A DNA stretch of 64,000 nucleotides from Megalobrama amblycephala (GCF_018812025.1 NC_063045.1:62649839-62713838), one strand, 5' to 3'. Counted from the first letter of the stretch, positions 1 to 50,681 are shown. The notes: generated by a model not told the origin, from the sequence alone. Translations and numbers: made by a program.

Positions 1-113
1 TTTTTATTGATTGATGTCGGATTGGCGGGTGCACGCAGAACACGCCCACCTCTCAGCGCGTGTTGGAGCGCGCCTTCATCAGTGTGCGGGAGCGCGCGCG
101 CAGTCAGTGTGGA

Positions 114-1104
114 ATGATGCTGCCGAGTGTGCACGCGGTCCAGAGGGTCGGGTAAGAGTTTAAGATTAATTCCTGTTTCCATATTTTAAAGAGTTCAGTG
201 TGAATATCTCTCCTGTCTTGTGTTTTGATAGTTGTCCTGCGATATGGAGACCGTGGGATCTTTCAACAAGAGAGACACAGTTAAATAAAGTAACATTTTT
301 ATTTCACTTCTCAGCTAACAAATCTTTGTTCTAAGAAAGTTTTGCAAACATTCCCAATTTCCCTTTATGAAAACGTTACTTTTTATTGTTGACAATATTT
401 TGATTGTTCTATGCATGTTTTAAAAACGTTTTTTTTTTCTTGGTTATGCGAACGTTAAGAAAAATTCAGTTGTATCATTTTGTAAACATTATGGGAACGT
501 TACATTCGAATGTTCTCTGAACATTAAAAAAATAGTAATTAAATGTTAGACAAGCGTTCATGTTTCAGAAAAAATGTTCCATGAATGTATAAATAATGTT
601 TTGAGAACATCATTAAAGATCAGATAACTCTGAAAGAACGTTCTATTAACGTTACTGGAAGAACGTTTTAAGAACATTGCCAGAACGTTCCCTGCTAGCT
701 GTGTTTCATTTCTGTCTATTGATCTGTTTTATACGTTCTAGTGTCTGTTCTTGTGTTCAGATGGTTTCTGGAGGCTCCAGGCGGATTCAGGCGTCTGAAG
801 ATGTTTTCCATCATCCTGTGAGGTCTGGAACCTTCATTCATTAGTCAAGAACACTTACATGTTCATTAGATCTCAGAGTTTTCAAATATCACTTATTGGC
901 CTGAAGGAAGCTCTTGTTTGTTGTTTCTGACGGATCACATCCATCCGCAGGCTGTTTCTGCCCAGATCCAGGATGCAGGAATATCTGTCTCATCTGGGCA
1001 GGACGGTTTTGGCCAGTTTCCCCGTTCAGGCCACGCTGCACTTTTACAACGATGAAGAGTCCAGCTCTGAGGAAGACGAGGATGGTGACACAGACAGCCA
1101 TTAA
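114..1104 (+). CDS. ripply3: Ripply3 transcriptional repressor cofactor, complete in four exons
   Basis: Coding exons are 114-151, 232-289, 761-822 and 951-1104, with GT-AG introns and phases that join without a break; the protein is 103 aa. I see the family's two hallmarks. A WRPW tetrapeptide is encoded at 245-256, and a Ripply-homology block begins with HHPVR across the exon 3/4 junction and continues [17 protein letters not shown], ending in an acidic Ser/Glu/Asp tail before TAA at 1102-1104. In this family WRPW recruits Groucho/TLE co-repressors and the homology block binds T-box factors such as Tbx1. Ripply3 acts in pharyngeal and placodal patterning. The start is the first of two adjacent ATGs (114, 117), followed by a short leader and a GTAAGA donor. 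Human RIPPLY3 is longer, mainly in its C-terminal tail; teleost Ripplys are short. The position next to pigp matches human synteny. The start exon is the least certain part. Confidence 0.88.
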
Positions 1105-1499
1105 AGACAGATCTGCATCACATGAACTCACTCGTGAGCTGTGCGTGAACACTGTTTAGGAAACAAGCCGTGGGAATGAGGATCGGGAACACTGCGATAT
1201 GTTACAGGAAGCGGAGCTGATCCACGGAGATTCTCACCTGAGCCGAGCAGGTATACGGCGCGACAGGTCGGGTCACGCGGCAGTGAGACGGGTCACGCCA
1301 TCAAAGAGAAAACAGACCTTTGATCTGAGGAACATCCGTTCACATCATCCCACATCCGGGAACGTCTTTAAGGTGTCTTTAAATATTATCCCTGATAGTG
1401 TTTCATTTGTATGTTGTCATTATTTCCATTATATCATTATTTTAATGTTTATTACGGTGAAGCTGCTTTGAAACCATCTGTGTTGTATAACTTCAGAGA

Positions 1500-1543
1500 A
1501 ATAAAGCTGACCTGTTATTGCTGGAAATCTAAACACAAATAAA
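1500..1543 (+). other. ripply3 polyadenylation signals
   Basis: Two AATAAA hexamers, at 1500-1505 and 1538-1543, lie about 400 bp after the ripply3 stop codon on the same strand and are the likely 3' end signals. The stretch 1544-1920 after them is AT-rich and holds nothing I recognise. Confidence 0.5.
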
Positions 1544-1923
1544 GACATAAATTGCTCAATATGCATTTGAATCCTCCATCATTTATTAAAAATTATAACA
1601 GTGTATAAACTTTAAAAAGGGCTTTTGCTTATTTAGAATAGTGATGGCTGAACGGCAGCGTGTGCTTGAATAATGCAAAGAAACATTAATAATAATAATA
1701 AGGATCTAAAGAAAGTCATTGTTTTTTATGGAAGCTTGTTTCCAACTCAAAATAAAAAAGGAATTCTGACTTTTTTTTCTTGCAATTTTTCCAAAACAAA
1801 CTCAGTCATAATTGTGATAAAAAAAAAAATGTTTATTTTTATTCCATGGCAGAAACAAGTTTTCATAATATTCTAATAAAATAAACCTGAGAAAAGGAAA
1901 ACCACAATAGTCTGTTTTTCTGC

Positions 1924-2280
1924 AGGTCACGGGGTCACAGGTCACAGGTTAACTGGTGACTGGCCACCTGACACCGGCGTGTTTACTCATGAGGGTCATC
2001 GGGTGCGGACGAGCAGGAACACGCACCTGCGGCAGACGGATTGGAGACGTGATGGGCAGATAGTGAGATGACCGTTTCACTTCTAGTCTGAGGTCACAGA
2101 GGTCACGGTCTGACCAAACAGCCACACAACATGACGAGCACAACAGCAGCAAAAAAACAGGAACAGGAACTTAGTTTTTGAGAAAGATGTGAAAATGCAG
2201 TGATGTTTTAAGAACTGGGTTTTTTAAAGTTTTATTTAACTGCTGAATGTCCACGAGTCCGTCAGGGGTCAGCGGGGTCA
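1924..2280. promoter_or_regulatory. Cluster of nuclear-receptor half-sites between ripply3 and pigp
   Basis: Four near-consensus AGGTCA/GGGTCA half-sites stand in line at 1924-1929, 1932-1937, 1939-1944 and 1946-1951, with spacers of 2, 1 and 1 bases (DR2, DR1, DR1 arrangements). A single site follows at 1993-1998, then a DR3 pair at 2091-2096/2100-2105 and another DR3 pair at 2266-2271/2275-2280. RAR/RXR dimers bind DR1, DR2 and DR5, and VDR/RXR binds DR3. Ripply3 is known as a retinoic-acid responsive gene, so a role as its 3' enhancer is a reasonable inference. No binding data can be read from the sequence. Confidence 0.45.
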
Positions 2281-2418
2281 CGACGGCCCGCTCAGGTTCA
2301 TCAGAAAGTCAAATCTCAGGCCTGTCACATGCGGCTGATGGATCTGATCATCTAAACCCTGAGCAAACGCTGAGCAAACGTCTGCACCGATGACAGAGAC
2401 GGACGCCGGCACACATAT

Positions 2419-5186
<2,768 letters not shown>

Positions 5187-5353
5187 TAGGCGAACACTAG
5201 AGGGCGCGACGCGTCATTCCGCAGGCGAACACTAGAGGGCGCCGCTCGCTATTCGCGCTCGTGCACGCTCGCGCTTCTGCTCACGCGTGAGATCTAACGG
5301 CTGACATCAGGAAACAATCAGAAGCTCTTCAAGCGATTCTGTTCCTAAAACAG
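5187..5353 (+). promoter_or_regulatory. ttc3 promoter region with tandem CTCF-like sites and probable non-coding first exon
   Basis: Two copies of ACACTAGAGGGCGC lie at 5194-5207 and 5229-5242, inside a 35-bp tandem duplication. Each differs from the CTCF core CCACTAGAGGGCGC by one base. The following CpG-rich stretch runs to a donor-like AACAG|GTCAGT at 5353/5354. This is probably the end of a non-coding ttc3 exon 1 that joins the ATG-bearing exon at 5960. Confidence 0.5.
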
Positions 5354-5960
5354 GTCAGTAATAAACACTTTAATCATATTTGTGATGTCGCGCTGTTAGA
5401 ATCGACCTCAGGTGTTTCTGCGACAGCGACGTTCTCGATATTAATTCAGTGAAACACAAATAAAGTGTCGCTGCGAAGACGCGTCGCGTTCAACTTCCTG
5501 ATAAAGTTCATCTGCTTCAGATTAAAAATTAAACATGTTGATACTCGTGTAGTAAAACGCAGATGTTATGCTTTATTAAATTCAAAGTCAGTCGCGTTTT
5601 GGCGCTTTTCACGATCAAACGAGCTGAAGGAAAAACTCCTCAGATGTTGATTCTGAGTGACGAACGCGTTACTTCCCGAAATTCACGGAACAGACAAAAT
5701 ATCACGTTATTTGAGAGTCATTGAGTGTTTTTGAGTCACTGAGGTGTTTTAGATCAGTGACCTGCGGTGAATGTGCAGGTGTGGCTCAGGTGAGGTGCAG
5801 TATGGGAAACATCCCGGTCTTCGTCATCTGTACTTTAGTGCAGTGAAATATTTGTGTCCATTCCTGTCGATAAAGACGAGAAAAATAGATAAACAAAATA
5901 AGAATAAACGTATTACGCTGAATGAATATCCTGTAATGAAGATGTTGTGTTTGGATCAGA

Positions 5961-32163
<26,203 letters not shown>

Positions 32164-32323
32164 GACAACCGCTGCGTCTGTATAATCAGCCTCACGTCAG
32201 CCGTCTGCATCATCTTTAGTAACCCACATTCAGAGTTAAAGTTTGGTTTTGGGTGATGGAAGCTTTAGGGACCAATCGGTGATGTTTTATTTCCAGATCA
32301 CATGTTTTCATTCCTGTAATAAA

Positions 32324-32667
32324 GTTCATTTGCATGAACTGATTTTACTCATCCACTTTTACCTTTTATTGCCATTTTAACCTTAATTTTACTTCATTAA
32401 ACATTTGATCAAAGAACAATCCTGCTGTGTTGTGTTTCAGACAGTAGCAGCGATAAATGATGAATGTTGTTTCCACAGATCAGGGTTTCATGGAAAAAGC
32501 GAATTAATCAAATTGGATTCTTAAACTAGAATAAGTGTTTTATATTCATAATGAATAGAAACACTGTTATAAAGCACACAAAGATGAAATCAAGACTTGT
32601 GGGTTCAAATAGACTGCATAATATTCTAAATTATTTTCACAGCATTAAAGTAGATCATAGTAGGCAT

Positions 32668-32707
<40 letters not shown>

Positions 32708-33132
32708 TCCAAGTAAACACATTATGCTTACTCTGTAAGTGACATGAACAAAACAAAATTAAGTCTTTAATTGCAATTATTTGTATGATAATCATCAGCA
32801 CAAAATTCATGATCATGACAGGCCTAACTTAAATATTTTAGCTTCAGCTGACAGAAACGTCTGAGAATCACTGCGTTGCATGATTCCTAAAAACATTAAA
32901 ATCAGTTTGTTTAAAAAAAAAAAATCAATCCACAAAAGATACCGAATCTCGGGTGAGCGGATGAGTTTAATAAACACTTTTACTTTACAGGAGCAGCAGT
33001 CCATATTCACTCATGATCAAAAGTTTCTTTTAATGTAATTAACAGTGAGTAGAGCAATTTTCATTCATAGGAAAAAACAAACAAAAAAACCTCTTGCGAC
33101 AAATCCAAAGGCTTCAGATGTTGATTTTGGAC
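32324..33132. other. ttc3-vps26c tail-to-tail intergenic region
   Basis: The region is AT-rich and includes an (AT)n run at about 32678-32704. ATTAAA on the minus strand near 33029-33034 may be the vps26c poly(A) signal. No coding content was seen. Confidence 0.4.
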
Positions 33133-36100
33133 TCAAACTCTGACCAGCTTCAGTGGGAAGTTTTCTGTTATCAAATGATCATCGTGAAGAACAATCACAA
33201 TGTTCACCTCAAATTCTAGAAGGGAAGAAATTAAATCTTTAAATGCAATTACATTACTACAAACAAATCCAGTATTGAAAAAAAAAAATAAAAAAATCCT
33301 TACCGACTTTAAAGTTGGTGGTTTCAAGCGTGGGGCAGGTGAAGAGCCGAGGAAACACCATGTATATGGGGATGGAGAGGCCGTGACAGACGTCTCCTTC
33401 AGCTATCTGGATGTTCTGGATCTCTGTGGCGTCTCTAGCGTATCCCTCCGCACAGCCTGAACACAGTCATGTAACACTTTAAGCACAGCCTGAACACATG
33501 GAGGTAACACTGAACACAGTGATGTAACACTATCCGCACAGCCTGAACACATGCAGGTAACACTGAACACAGTGATGTAATGCTGAACACAGTGATGTAA
33601 CACTATCCGCACAGCCTGAACACATGCAGGTAACACTGAACACAGTGATGTAACACTATCCGCACAGCCTGAACACATGCAGGTAACACTGAACACAGTG
33701 ATGTAATGCTGAACACAGTGATGTAACACTTTGAGCACAGCCTGAACACTTGCAGGTAACACTGAACACAGTAATGTAACACTTTGAGCACAGCCTGAAC
33801 ACTTGCAGGTAACACTGAACACAGTGATGTAACACTTTGAGCACAGCCTGAACACATGCAGGTAACACTGAACACAGTGATGTAACACTATCCGCACAGC
33901 CTGAACACTTGCAGGTAACACTGAACACAGTGATGTAACACTATCCGCACAGCCTGAACACATGCAGGTAACACTGAACACAGTAATGTAACACTATCCG
34001 CACAGCCTGAACACATGCAGGTAACACTGAACACAGTAATGTAACACTTTGAGCACAGCCTGAACACTTGCAGGTAACACTGAACACAGTGATGTAACAC
34101 TTTGAGCACAGCCTGAGCACAGCCTGAACACTTGCAGGTAACACTGAACACAGTGATGTAACACTATCCGCACAGCCTGAACACATGTAGGTAACACTGA
34201 ACACAGTGATGTAACACTATCCGCACAGCCTGAACACTTGCAGGTAACATTGAACACAGTGATGTAACACTATCCGCACAGCCTGAACACATGCAGGTAA
34301 CACTGAACACAGTGATGTAACACTATCCGCACAGCCTGAACACATGCAGGTAACACTGAACACAGTGATGTAACACTATCCGCACAGCCTGAACACATGC
34401 AGGTAACACTGAACACAGTGATGTAACACTTTGAGCACAGCCTGAACACTTGCAGGTAACATTGAACACAGTGATGTAACACTATCCGCACAGCCTGAAC
34501 ACATGCAGGTAACACTGAACACAGTGATGTAACACTTTGAGCACAGCCTGAACACATGCAGGTAACACTGAACACAGTGATGTAACACTATCCGCACAGC
34601 CTGAACACATGCAGGTAACACTGAACACAGTGATGTAACACTATCCGCACAGCCTGAACACATGCAGGTAACACTGAACACAGTGATGTAACACTTTGAG
34701 CACAGCCTGAACACTTGCAGGTAACACTGAACACAGTGATGTAACACTATCCGCACAGCCTGAACACATGCAGGTAACACTGAACACAGTGATGTAACAC
34801 TTTGAGCACAGCCTGAACACTTGCAGGTAACATTGAACACAGTGATGTAACACTATCCGCACAGCCTGAACACTTGCAGGTAACACTGAACACAGTGATG
34901 TAACACTATCCGCACAGCCTGAACACATGCAGGTAACACTGAACACAGTAATGTAACACTATCCGCACAGCCTGAACACTTGCAGGTAACACTGAACACA
35001 GTAATGTAACACTATCCGCACAGCCTGAACACATGTAGGTAACACTGAACACAGTAATGTAACACTTTGAGCACAGCCTGAACACATGTAGGTAACACTG
35101 AACACAGTGATGTAACACTTTGAGCACAGCCTGAACACTTGCAGGTAACACTGAACACAGTGATGTAACACTATCCGCACAGCCTGAACACATGCAGGTA
35201 ACACTGAACACAGTGATGTAACACTATCCGCACAGCCTGAACACATGCAGGTAACACTGAACACAGTAATGTAACACTTTGAGCACAGCCTGAACACTTG
35301 CAGGTAACACTGAACACAGTGATGTAACACTATCCGCACAACCTGAACACATGCAGGTAACACTGAACACAGTAATGTAACACTTTGAGCACAGCCTGAA
35401 CACTTGCAGGTAACACTGAACACAGTGATGTAACACTTTGAGCACAGCCTGAGCACAGCCTGAACACTTGCAGGTAACACTGAACACAGTGATGTAACAC
35501 TATCCGCACAGCCTGAACACATGCAGGTAACACTGAACACAGTAATGTAACACTATCCGCACAGCCTGAACACATGTAGGTAACACTGAACACAGTAATG
35601 TAACACTTTGAGCACAGCCTGAACACATGTAGGTAACACTGAACACAGTGATGTAACACTATCCGCACAGCCTGAACACAGTGATGTAACACTATCCGCA
35701 CAGCCTGAACACATGTAGGTAACACTGAACACAGTGATGTAACACTATCCGCACAGCCTGAACACATGTAGGTAACACTGAACACAGTGATGTAACACTA
35801 TCCGCACAGCCTGAACACAGTGATGTAACACTATCCGCACAGCCTGAACACATGTAGGTAACACTGAACACAGTGATGTAACACTATCCGCACAGCCTGA
35901 ACACATGTAGGTAACACTGAACACAGTGATGTAACACTATCCGCACAGCCTGAACACATGTAGGTAACACTGAACACAGTGATGTAACACTATCCGCACA
36001 GCCTGAACACAGTGATGTAACACTATCCGCACAGCCTGAACACATGTAGGTAACACTGAACACAGTGATGTAACACTATCCGCACAGCCTGAACACATGT

Positions 36101-37417
36101 AGGTAACACTGAACACAGTGATGTAACACTTTGAGCACAGCCTGAACACTTGCAGGTAACACTGAACACAGTGATGTAACACTATCCGCACAGCCTGAAC
36201 ACTGATGAATGCACTGATCTGTCACTGTGGATGGTTTTAAAGCTGAACATCAGTAATGTGTTTCTCACCGCAGGTCTCCACACGGACCAGCTGCAGCTCG
36301 ATGCTCTTGATGGGGACCTCAGACCTCTCCACCACCAGCTCGCCGGTCAGAGGTCGCGTGATCGCACAGCTGGTGGCATCCAGGTGACCTTTGATCAGGA
36401 ACTTGGGTAACGAGGTCCTCTGGAACACAAAACCACACACGTGAGACCGCCTGACGAGTTCAACCGACATATCGGCCAATATTTGTCAATTATCAACTTT
36501 GAAGATGTAACAATCTCCGTACCTCTCTCACGTTCTGCAGCGTCTCTGGTGTGATACTGAAATCCACCGGATTCAGCTGGAGCTTCGACTTCTGTGGCTG
36601 CAAACACACACTTGCTGTTACTGTCTGGATTCCGTCAAGCATTGACTGTATTTCATTATCTGTCGTGTCTGACCTGGCAGTGCACCATGAACTCGCAGGT
36701 CTTGCTCAGGTCTTTGGCGAGCAGCGAGCGTCTCATGTCGCAGCGGAGCGTGTACTGGAACACAATCACAACACGTCACATCAGTGTCATCATGGCAGCG
36801 GACCGGGCCGTGTGACGCTCGCTCACCTGTATGTTGACGAAGACGCCGTGGTACGTCTCGTACAGGACTTTGTTGCCTTTGGCCTGCAGCGGAAACTCAA
36901 ACGGGATCTCGGTTCTTCCCGCTGGAAATTTTCCTGGTTTCACCACCTCCATGTTGCTGGACACGAGCTGAATGGGCTGAAGGACGGATTCAAAATCATC
37001 AGACGCTTTATTTCTAGCTTTAGACTGCTTCAAAGCAGCTTCATGGTGATGAACAGAATCAATGATGCAATCTTCATCAGATAAGAGAAAGATTCTGCAG
37101 TAAAGCAAACTTTAGTTGTGTGTGTGTGTGTTTGTGACATATATATCACAGGACACAAATTATGTATAATGACATGGGTATGACATAGGTATTACAAGAA
37201 GAGGTGACTTATGAGGACATTACTCCATGTCCCCACTTTTCAAAAGGCTTATAAATCACACAGAATGAGTTTTTGTGAGAAAGTAAAAGTGTGCACAGTT
37301 TCCTGTGATGGTTAGGTTTAGGGGTAGAGGTCGTGTAGGGGGAGAGAAAATACAGTTTGTACAGTATAAAAACCATTACGCCTATGGGATGACCCCACAA
37401 TTCACAAAAACAAACAT

Positions 37418-37471
<54 letters not shown>

Positions 37472-37761
37472 CACCTTGACAGAGTTGTAGAACGCCTCGA
37501 ACACTCCGACACTCTTGGAGCTCAGCTGCAGGTTCACCAGCCCGTCCAGACTGAGAGAAACTCCCTGATGCTGCAGCGCGTCTCTGCTGCTGATGACCAG
37601 CACTCCGGTCAGCCGCTCCTGAAACAGCGAAACAAACATAAAACTCTGGGATTTACAGCGGGAGATTGCGCAGCTCAAACACACCCTGAACTCGAGTCAC
37701 TCACCCCTTCATGATACACTTTATTCGCTCGTTTCAGTCTGATATCCAGTGAGACGCTCAT
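33133..37761 (-). CDS. vps26c: VPS26C (DSCR3), arrestin-like subunit of the Retriever complex, complete
   Basis: Eight minus-strand coding exons (37761-37705, 37618-37475, 36976-36827, 36754-36674, 36597-36523, 36419-36269, 33456-33304, 33215-33133) join in phase to 297 aa, the same length as human. Recognisable blocks are MSVSLDIRLKRANKVYHEG, LNLQ/SSKSVGVFEAFYNSVK, EIPFEFPL, NKVLYETYHGVFVNIQYTLR, ELQLVRVETCGCAEGYARDA, YMVFPRLFTCPTLE and the C-terminal LITENFPLKL. VPS26C has the bilobed arrestin fold of VPS26. With VPS35L and VPS29 it forms Retriever, which recycles cargo such as integrins from endosomes together with the CCC and WASH complexes. The intron between coding exons 6 and 7 is filled by a large minisatellite. 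The gene starts head-to-head with dyrk1a, as in human. Confidence 0.95.
33452..36203. repeat. 53-bp minisatellite derived from a vps26c intron/exon junction
   Basis: About 50 tandem units of 53 bp fill the intron, with two main variants marked by 'tatccgcacagcc' and 'tttgagcacagcc' and a few 33-bp shortened units (near 35671, 35810, 36002). In the vps26c sense each full-length 'tatccgcacagcc' unit contains GTGTTCAG|GCTGTGCGGA. This is identical to the true acceptor and first 10 bases of the exon that starts at 33456. The array starts exactly at that junction. It is open in rotating frames because 53 is not a multiple of 3, so the 80-190 aa open frames across it are not genes. Confidence 0.95.
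37130..37474. repeat. Microsatellite-associated dispersed repeat and (GT)n tract in vps26c intron 2
   Basis: The region contains 'gtgatggttaggtttagggg' and 'tacagtataaaaaccattac' followed by 'cacaattcacaaaaacaaac' and a (GT)n run at 37419-37469. The same order of motifs recurs at 63601-63802 in hlcs. This repeat commonly ends in GT microsatellites in cyprinids. The GT run ends four bases from the vps26c exon 2 donor. Confidence 0.65.
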
Positions 37762-38673
37762 CTCTGCTCATTCTCTTCCGTGTCGCTGTCACATGATCGC
37801 TGGCGTCATCCGGAGGGGCGTGTCTCTGCGCGCCCGGAGTTATTAAACCTCTTTATATGTGCAAGTAATTTAGTGAGTTTTAAGGTTGCTTAATCGCACT
37901 TATAATCAAAGTGTTACGACACAAAAACTCCAAACTTTACTACATGTTCATCAAAAGCAGCAGGTTTACACTCTTTAATCATTCTGCGTCAGAACAGAAA
38001 CGCAACGATTTATGAAATCACAATATATTGGAAATAAAGCATTCTCCGAATTGTTGAAAACGAGTTTTATTGTATTTACGGTCTGTAATGTCTTCACTGA
38101 TCGTCGCGCGCGCACTTTCGCTTCGCCCTACGAAATGTAAAATTGATTGGCAGTTTCCATGACAACCCTGAGAACGGTTCCTGCGTCATGAGGTCATCCG
38201 GGAACTTGGCCGTGTGATGGACAGTCGTCATGGAAACCTTCTCACTCGGCTTCCATTTTGTTCCTGACTTTTTTCTCCCTTCAAAGCGCTGATGACTGCC
38301 GCTGCCGCAGCGCTTGATAACGATTGAGAAATCGCTCGTCGATTCGCGCGTCGTGTCGATGATGAGCAGCGTTGTGTGGCGAGTTTAGTGCGCGAGTCCT
38401 GTGCGCGGGGGTTTGCAGCGCGCGCACGCGCGCGCCATTTTGTCCAGAGGAAGCGGCGGCGCGCGCGCAGGATGAGTGACTGACGGACGGACGGCGGGAC
38501 TGCTGCGCTGCGGAGCGCGCCGACGCTCACCGAGAGGCGCTGTTCTTTTCTCTACGAGGCTTTGCATCGGACATACTTTGGAAAGGGATTCCTGAGGAAG
38601 GCGGCTGGGAATTATTGCGGATTCTTCCTGAGGATTTTCATACCTCTCGTCAGAAAGAAACGCGCGCGACACG
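37762..38673. promoter_or_regulatory. Bidirectional CpG-rich promoter of vps26c and dyrk1a
   Basis: The 5' ends of the two genes face each other across this stretch. The part 38290-38673 is very CpG-rich. It contains CGCCATTTTG (38433-38442), a good match to the YY1 site in complement. A donor-like ACACG|GTGAGTG at 38673/38674 probably ends a non-coding dyrk1a exon 1. Transcription start points cannot be fixed from the sequence. Confidence 0.6.
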
Positions 38674-39438
38674 GTGAGTGATGACGGCTAGCGCTGCGGC
38701 TAACGGTTAGCTGCCCTCACCGATCCCGACGCCGCGCACCGGAGGCTCGTATCCGCTCGTTCCGTCTGAATTCAGGCTCGATCCGACGCGTTTTGTGCTT
38801 TTTCGGAGCCTCGTCAAAATAACGGCTCTGTTTTGTCGCTCGCTTCGTTTAGGCTTCGGTCCGTTTGCAGGCCCGGGCAGCTAATGTCCAGCTAGCCTCG
38901 CTGTCGACAGCGCAGTGTGAAGCTTTCACAGATGATGAGTTTATTTAGTGCTCAACATCATCTCTTCTGACCGGCTGACCGTGTCGCTGTCACTGTCCGC
39001 GCGCGTTAGTGCGGCTCATCGCGCGGCTGTTGTGTCGTTAGCAGCTAGGCTAACGCGAGCCAGTGTTTTGACAGCTTTGATTCTCGTCATGTGCGCGAAA
39101 CTGATTTACAGCATCAAACAATCGCGATCGTGTAAAAGTCGTGCTGGAGGATTTGCAGTTGGAGCTTAACAACCTTGTCTAGTGCGCGAGCTTCAGATAT
39201 TTGCCGTTAACCTGATGATGATGATGATGATGACGATCTCTTCATCGTGTAGATCAGACTGATGTTTGCGTTATTGTGTTCTCCTGTGATTGTGTTTACT
39301 CGGGCTTCAGGATCTGATGTGTGTTTTCTGTCTCTGGACTCACACAAACACTCTGGGTGTATGATTATATGTTGTTCTAGTATGCATTGTGCTTAATTGC
39401 TGCCTTGCAGTTAGTTAGTATGCACTCCTGGACTGATG

Positions 39439-39472
<34 letters not shown>
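39439..39472. repeat. (GT)n microsatellite in dyrk1a 5' intron
   Basis: This is an uninterrupted GT run of about 16 units. Further GT runs lie at about 40651-40688 and 40902-40930; the last sits four bases before the acceptor of the exon at 40935. Confidence 0.9.
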
Positions 39473-39690
39473 ATTAATTTCACGACAGATCTTCACCAAT
39501 GGTTGTGCAAGTTGAAGATCAACTCAACCATCTCAAAACACGGCAAGACCCTGCTGAAACATCAGGGCTGTTCTCACCTGGAAACCACTCGCGAGTCGCT
39601 TCAGGTATACACTGATGTCACACACACACTCACACACACTCGCTCAGGTACAGTATATGTGTTCGCTCACTGTCTGTGCTGTTCTTGCAG

Positions 39691-39750
39691 TGGGCTGTGG
39701 TTTGCAGATGGACTCCCCTGTCACAATGATATGAGATTTGTCAGAAGACG

Positions 39751-39760
<10 letters not shown>
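39691..39760 (+). other. dyrk1a exon carrying the start codon
   Basis: Acceptor GTTCTTGCAG ends at 39690 and donor CATACAG|GTGAGC follows 39760. The last ten bases, ATGCATACAG, encode M-H-T and the first base of Gly, matching the [12 protein letters not shown] start of vertebrate DYRK1A. A short upstream open frame begins at the ATG in 'cagatggactcccctgtc'. Confidence 0.75.
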
Positions 39761-49611
<9,851 letters not shown>

Positions 49612-50681
49612 CTAGCCTGAGGACGCTAAAGCTGCCGGAGCGGGACCGGAGCCGGGCGTCGGCTTCGGCTCTTCCCGCTCTCCGGTTCTCAGACGGCTGC
49701 GGAGGCTCGTTCACACGCAGGCGCGCGTGCGGGAGACGGCGAGAGCGCGAGCGTCACGTCTGCCCCCTTGCGTCCGCATCTTTTCTTCTTCATGTCGTGC
49801 AATCGTGTGCTTCGAGCAGAGCTTTCCCAGAGTGCAATGAGAGGTGGCCGCGGGCAGTGCTTCTTTAATATGGCCTTATCGTTACGGACTGAACGAAGAC
49901 GAACGAGCCGGACGTTTCCTCTTCTTCTTCTTCTTCTTCTTCTTCTTCTTCTTCAAGCGACAAAAGCTTTCATGTATTTTTGGCGGCGTGCGAACACCCT
50001 TCATTCGCCACACACACACGAGAACAGAATGGTGATTTGAGGCCTTTCTTACCCAGAGATCCAGCGTCGGGCGTCCGTGCCGCAGGACTGCCGTGTCCCT
50101 TCCCGCTCTTCTCTCGTGCTTTATCTCATCGGCTCTGATTTGCGCAGCATGTGTGTTTTACTTTCACCCTCCTGCTTCTTTGATTTGGCTTCACGATTAT
50201 GCTGTGAATTTTACACCACTTTTGTTTCTCCCTTTTGATCATTTATTGTACCAAAGGCGTTTTTTTATAGAACATAGATGTCTGTAACCAATAATGTAGC
50301 AGTTCTGCACTTTGAAGCGAAGGTGTGTGTCTTGTCATGTCAGTAAAGGACTGTCAGAACTGGAAGTGATGATGTTTGATGTGGCGGCACATTACAGAGA
50401 GCCCGATCCTGGACGCCATCGCTTACGAAATTCTGTCGCTCTGTTTTTCTTTCTCTTCATTTCCTCTTACCAGACGGTGGCGGCGGCCGCAACACGAGCT
50501 CAAGCGTGTCCCGTCGGTGTTTTCTGTTGGTTCGGCTCTCGGTGGACGCGGCGAGCTGCTCGGCTGGTCCCAGAGCAGCTGGACAGTCGGAGATCTTCTC
50601 ACGGCAGCGCCCTCTCGCAACTAAAGCAATCCGGCGGAGAGCGGGAGGGAGACGGTCGGCTCGGCGGTGCGCGCACACGCG

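Noticed and set aside
33403..36191. Minus-strand open frames of 80-193 aa reading 'MFSVTCMCSGCADSVTSLC' repeats
   Set aside because: They lie in the 53-bp intronic minisatellite of vps26c and stay open only because the unit lacks stops in rotating frames. Most of the array is spliced out of vps26c.
33452..36203. CRISPR-like repeat array
   Set aside because: The units are directly tandem without unique spacers, and the context is a vertebrate intron.
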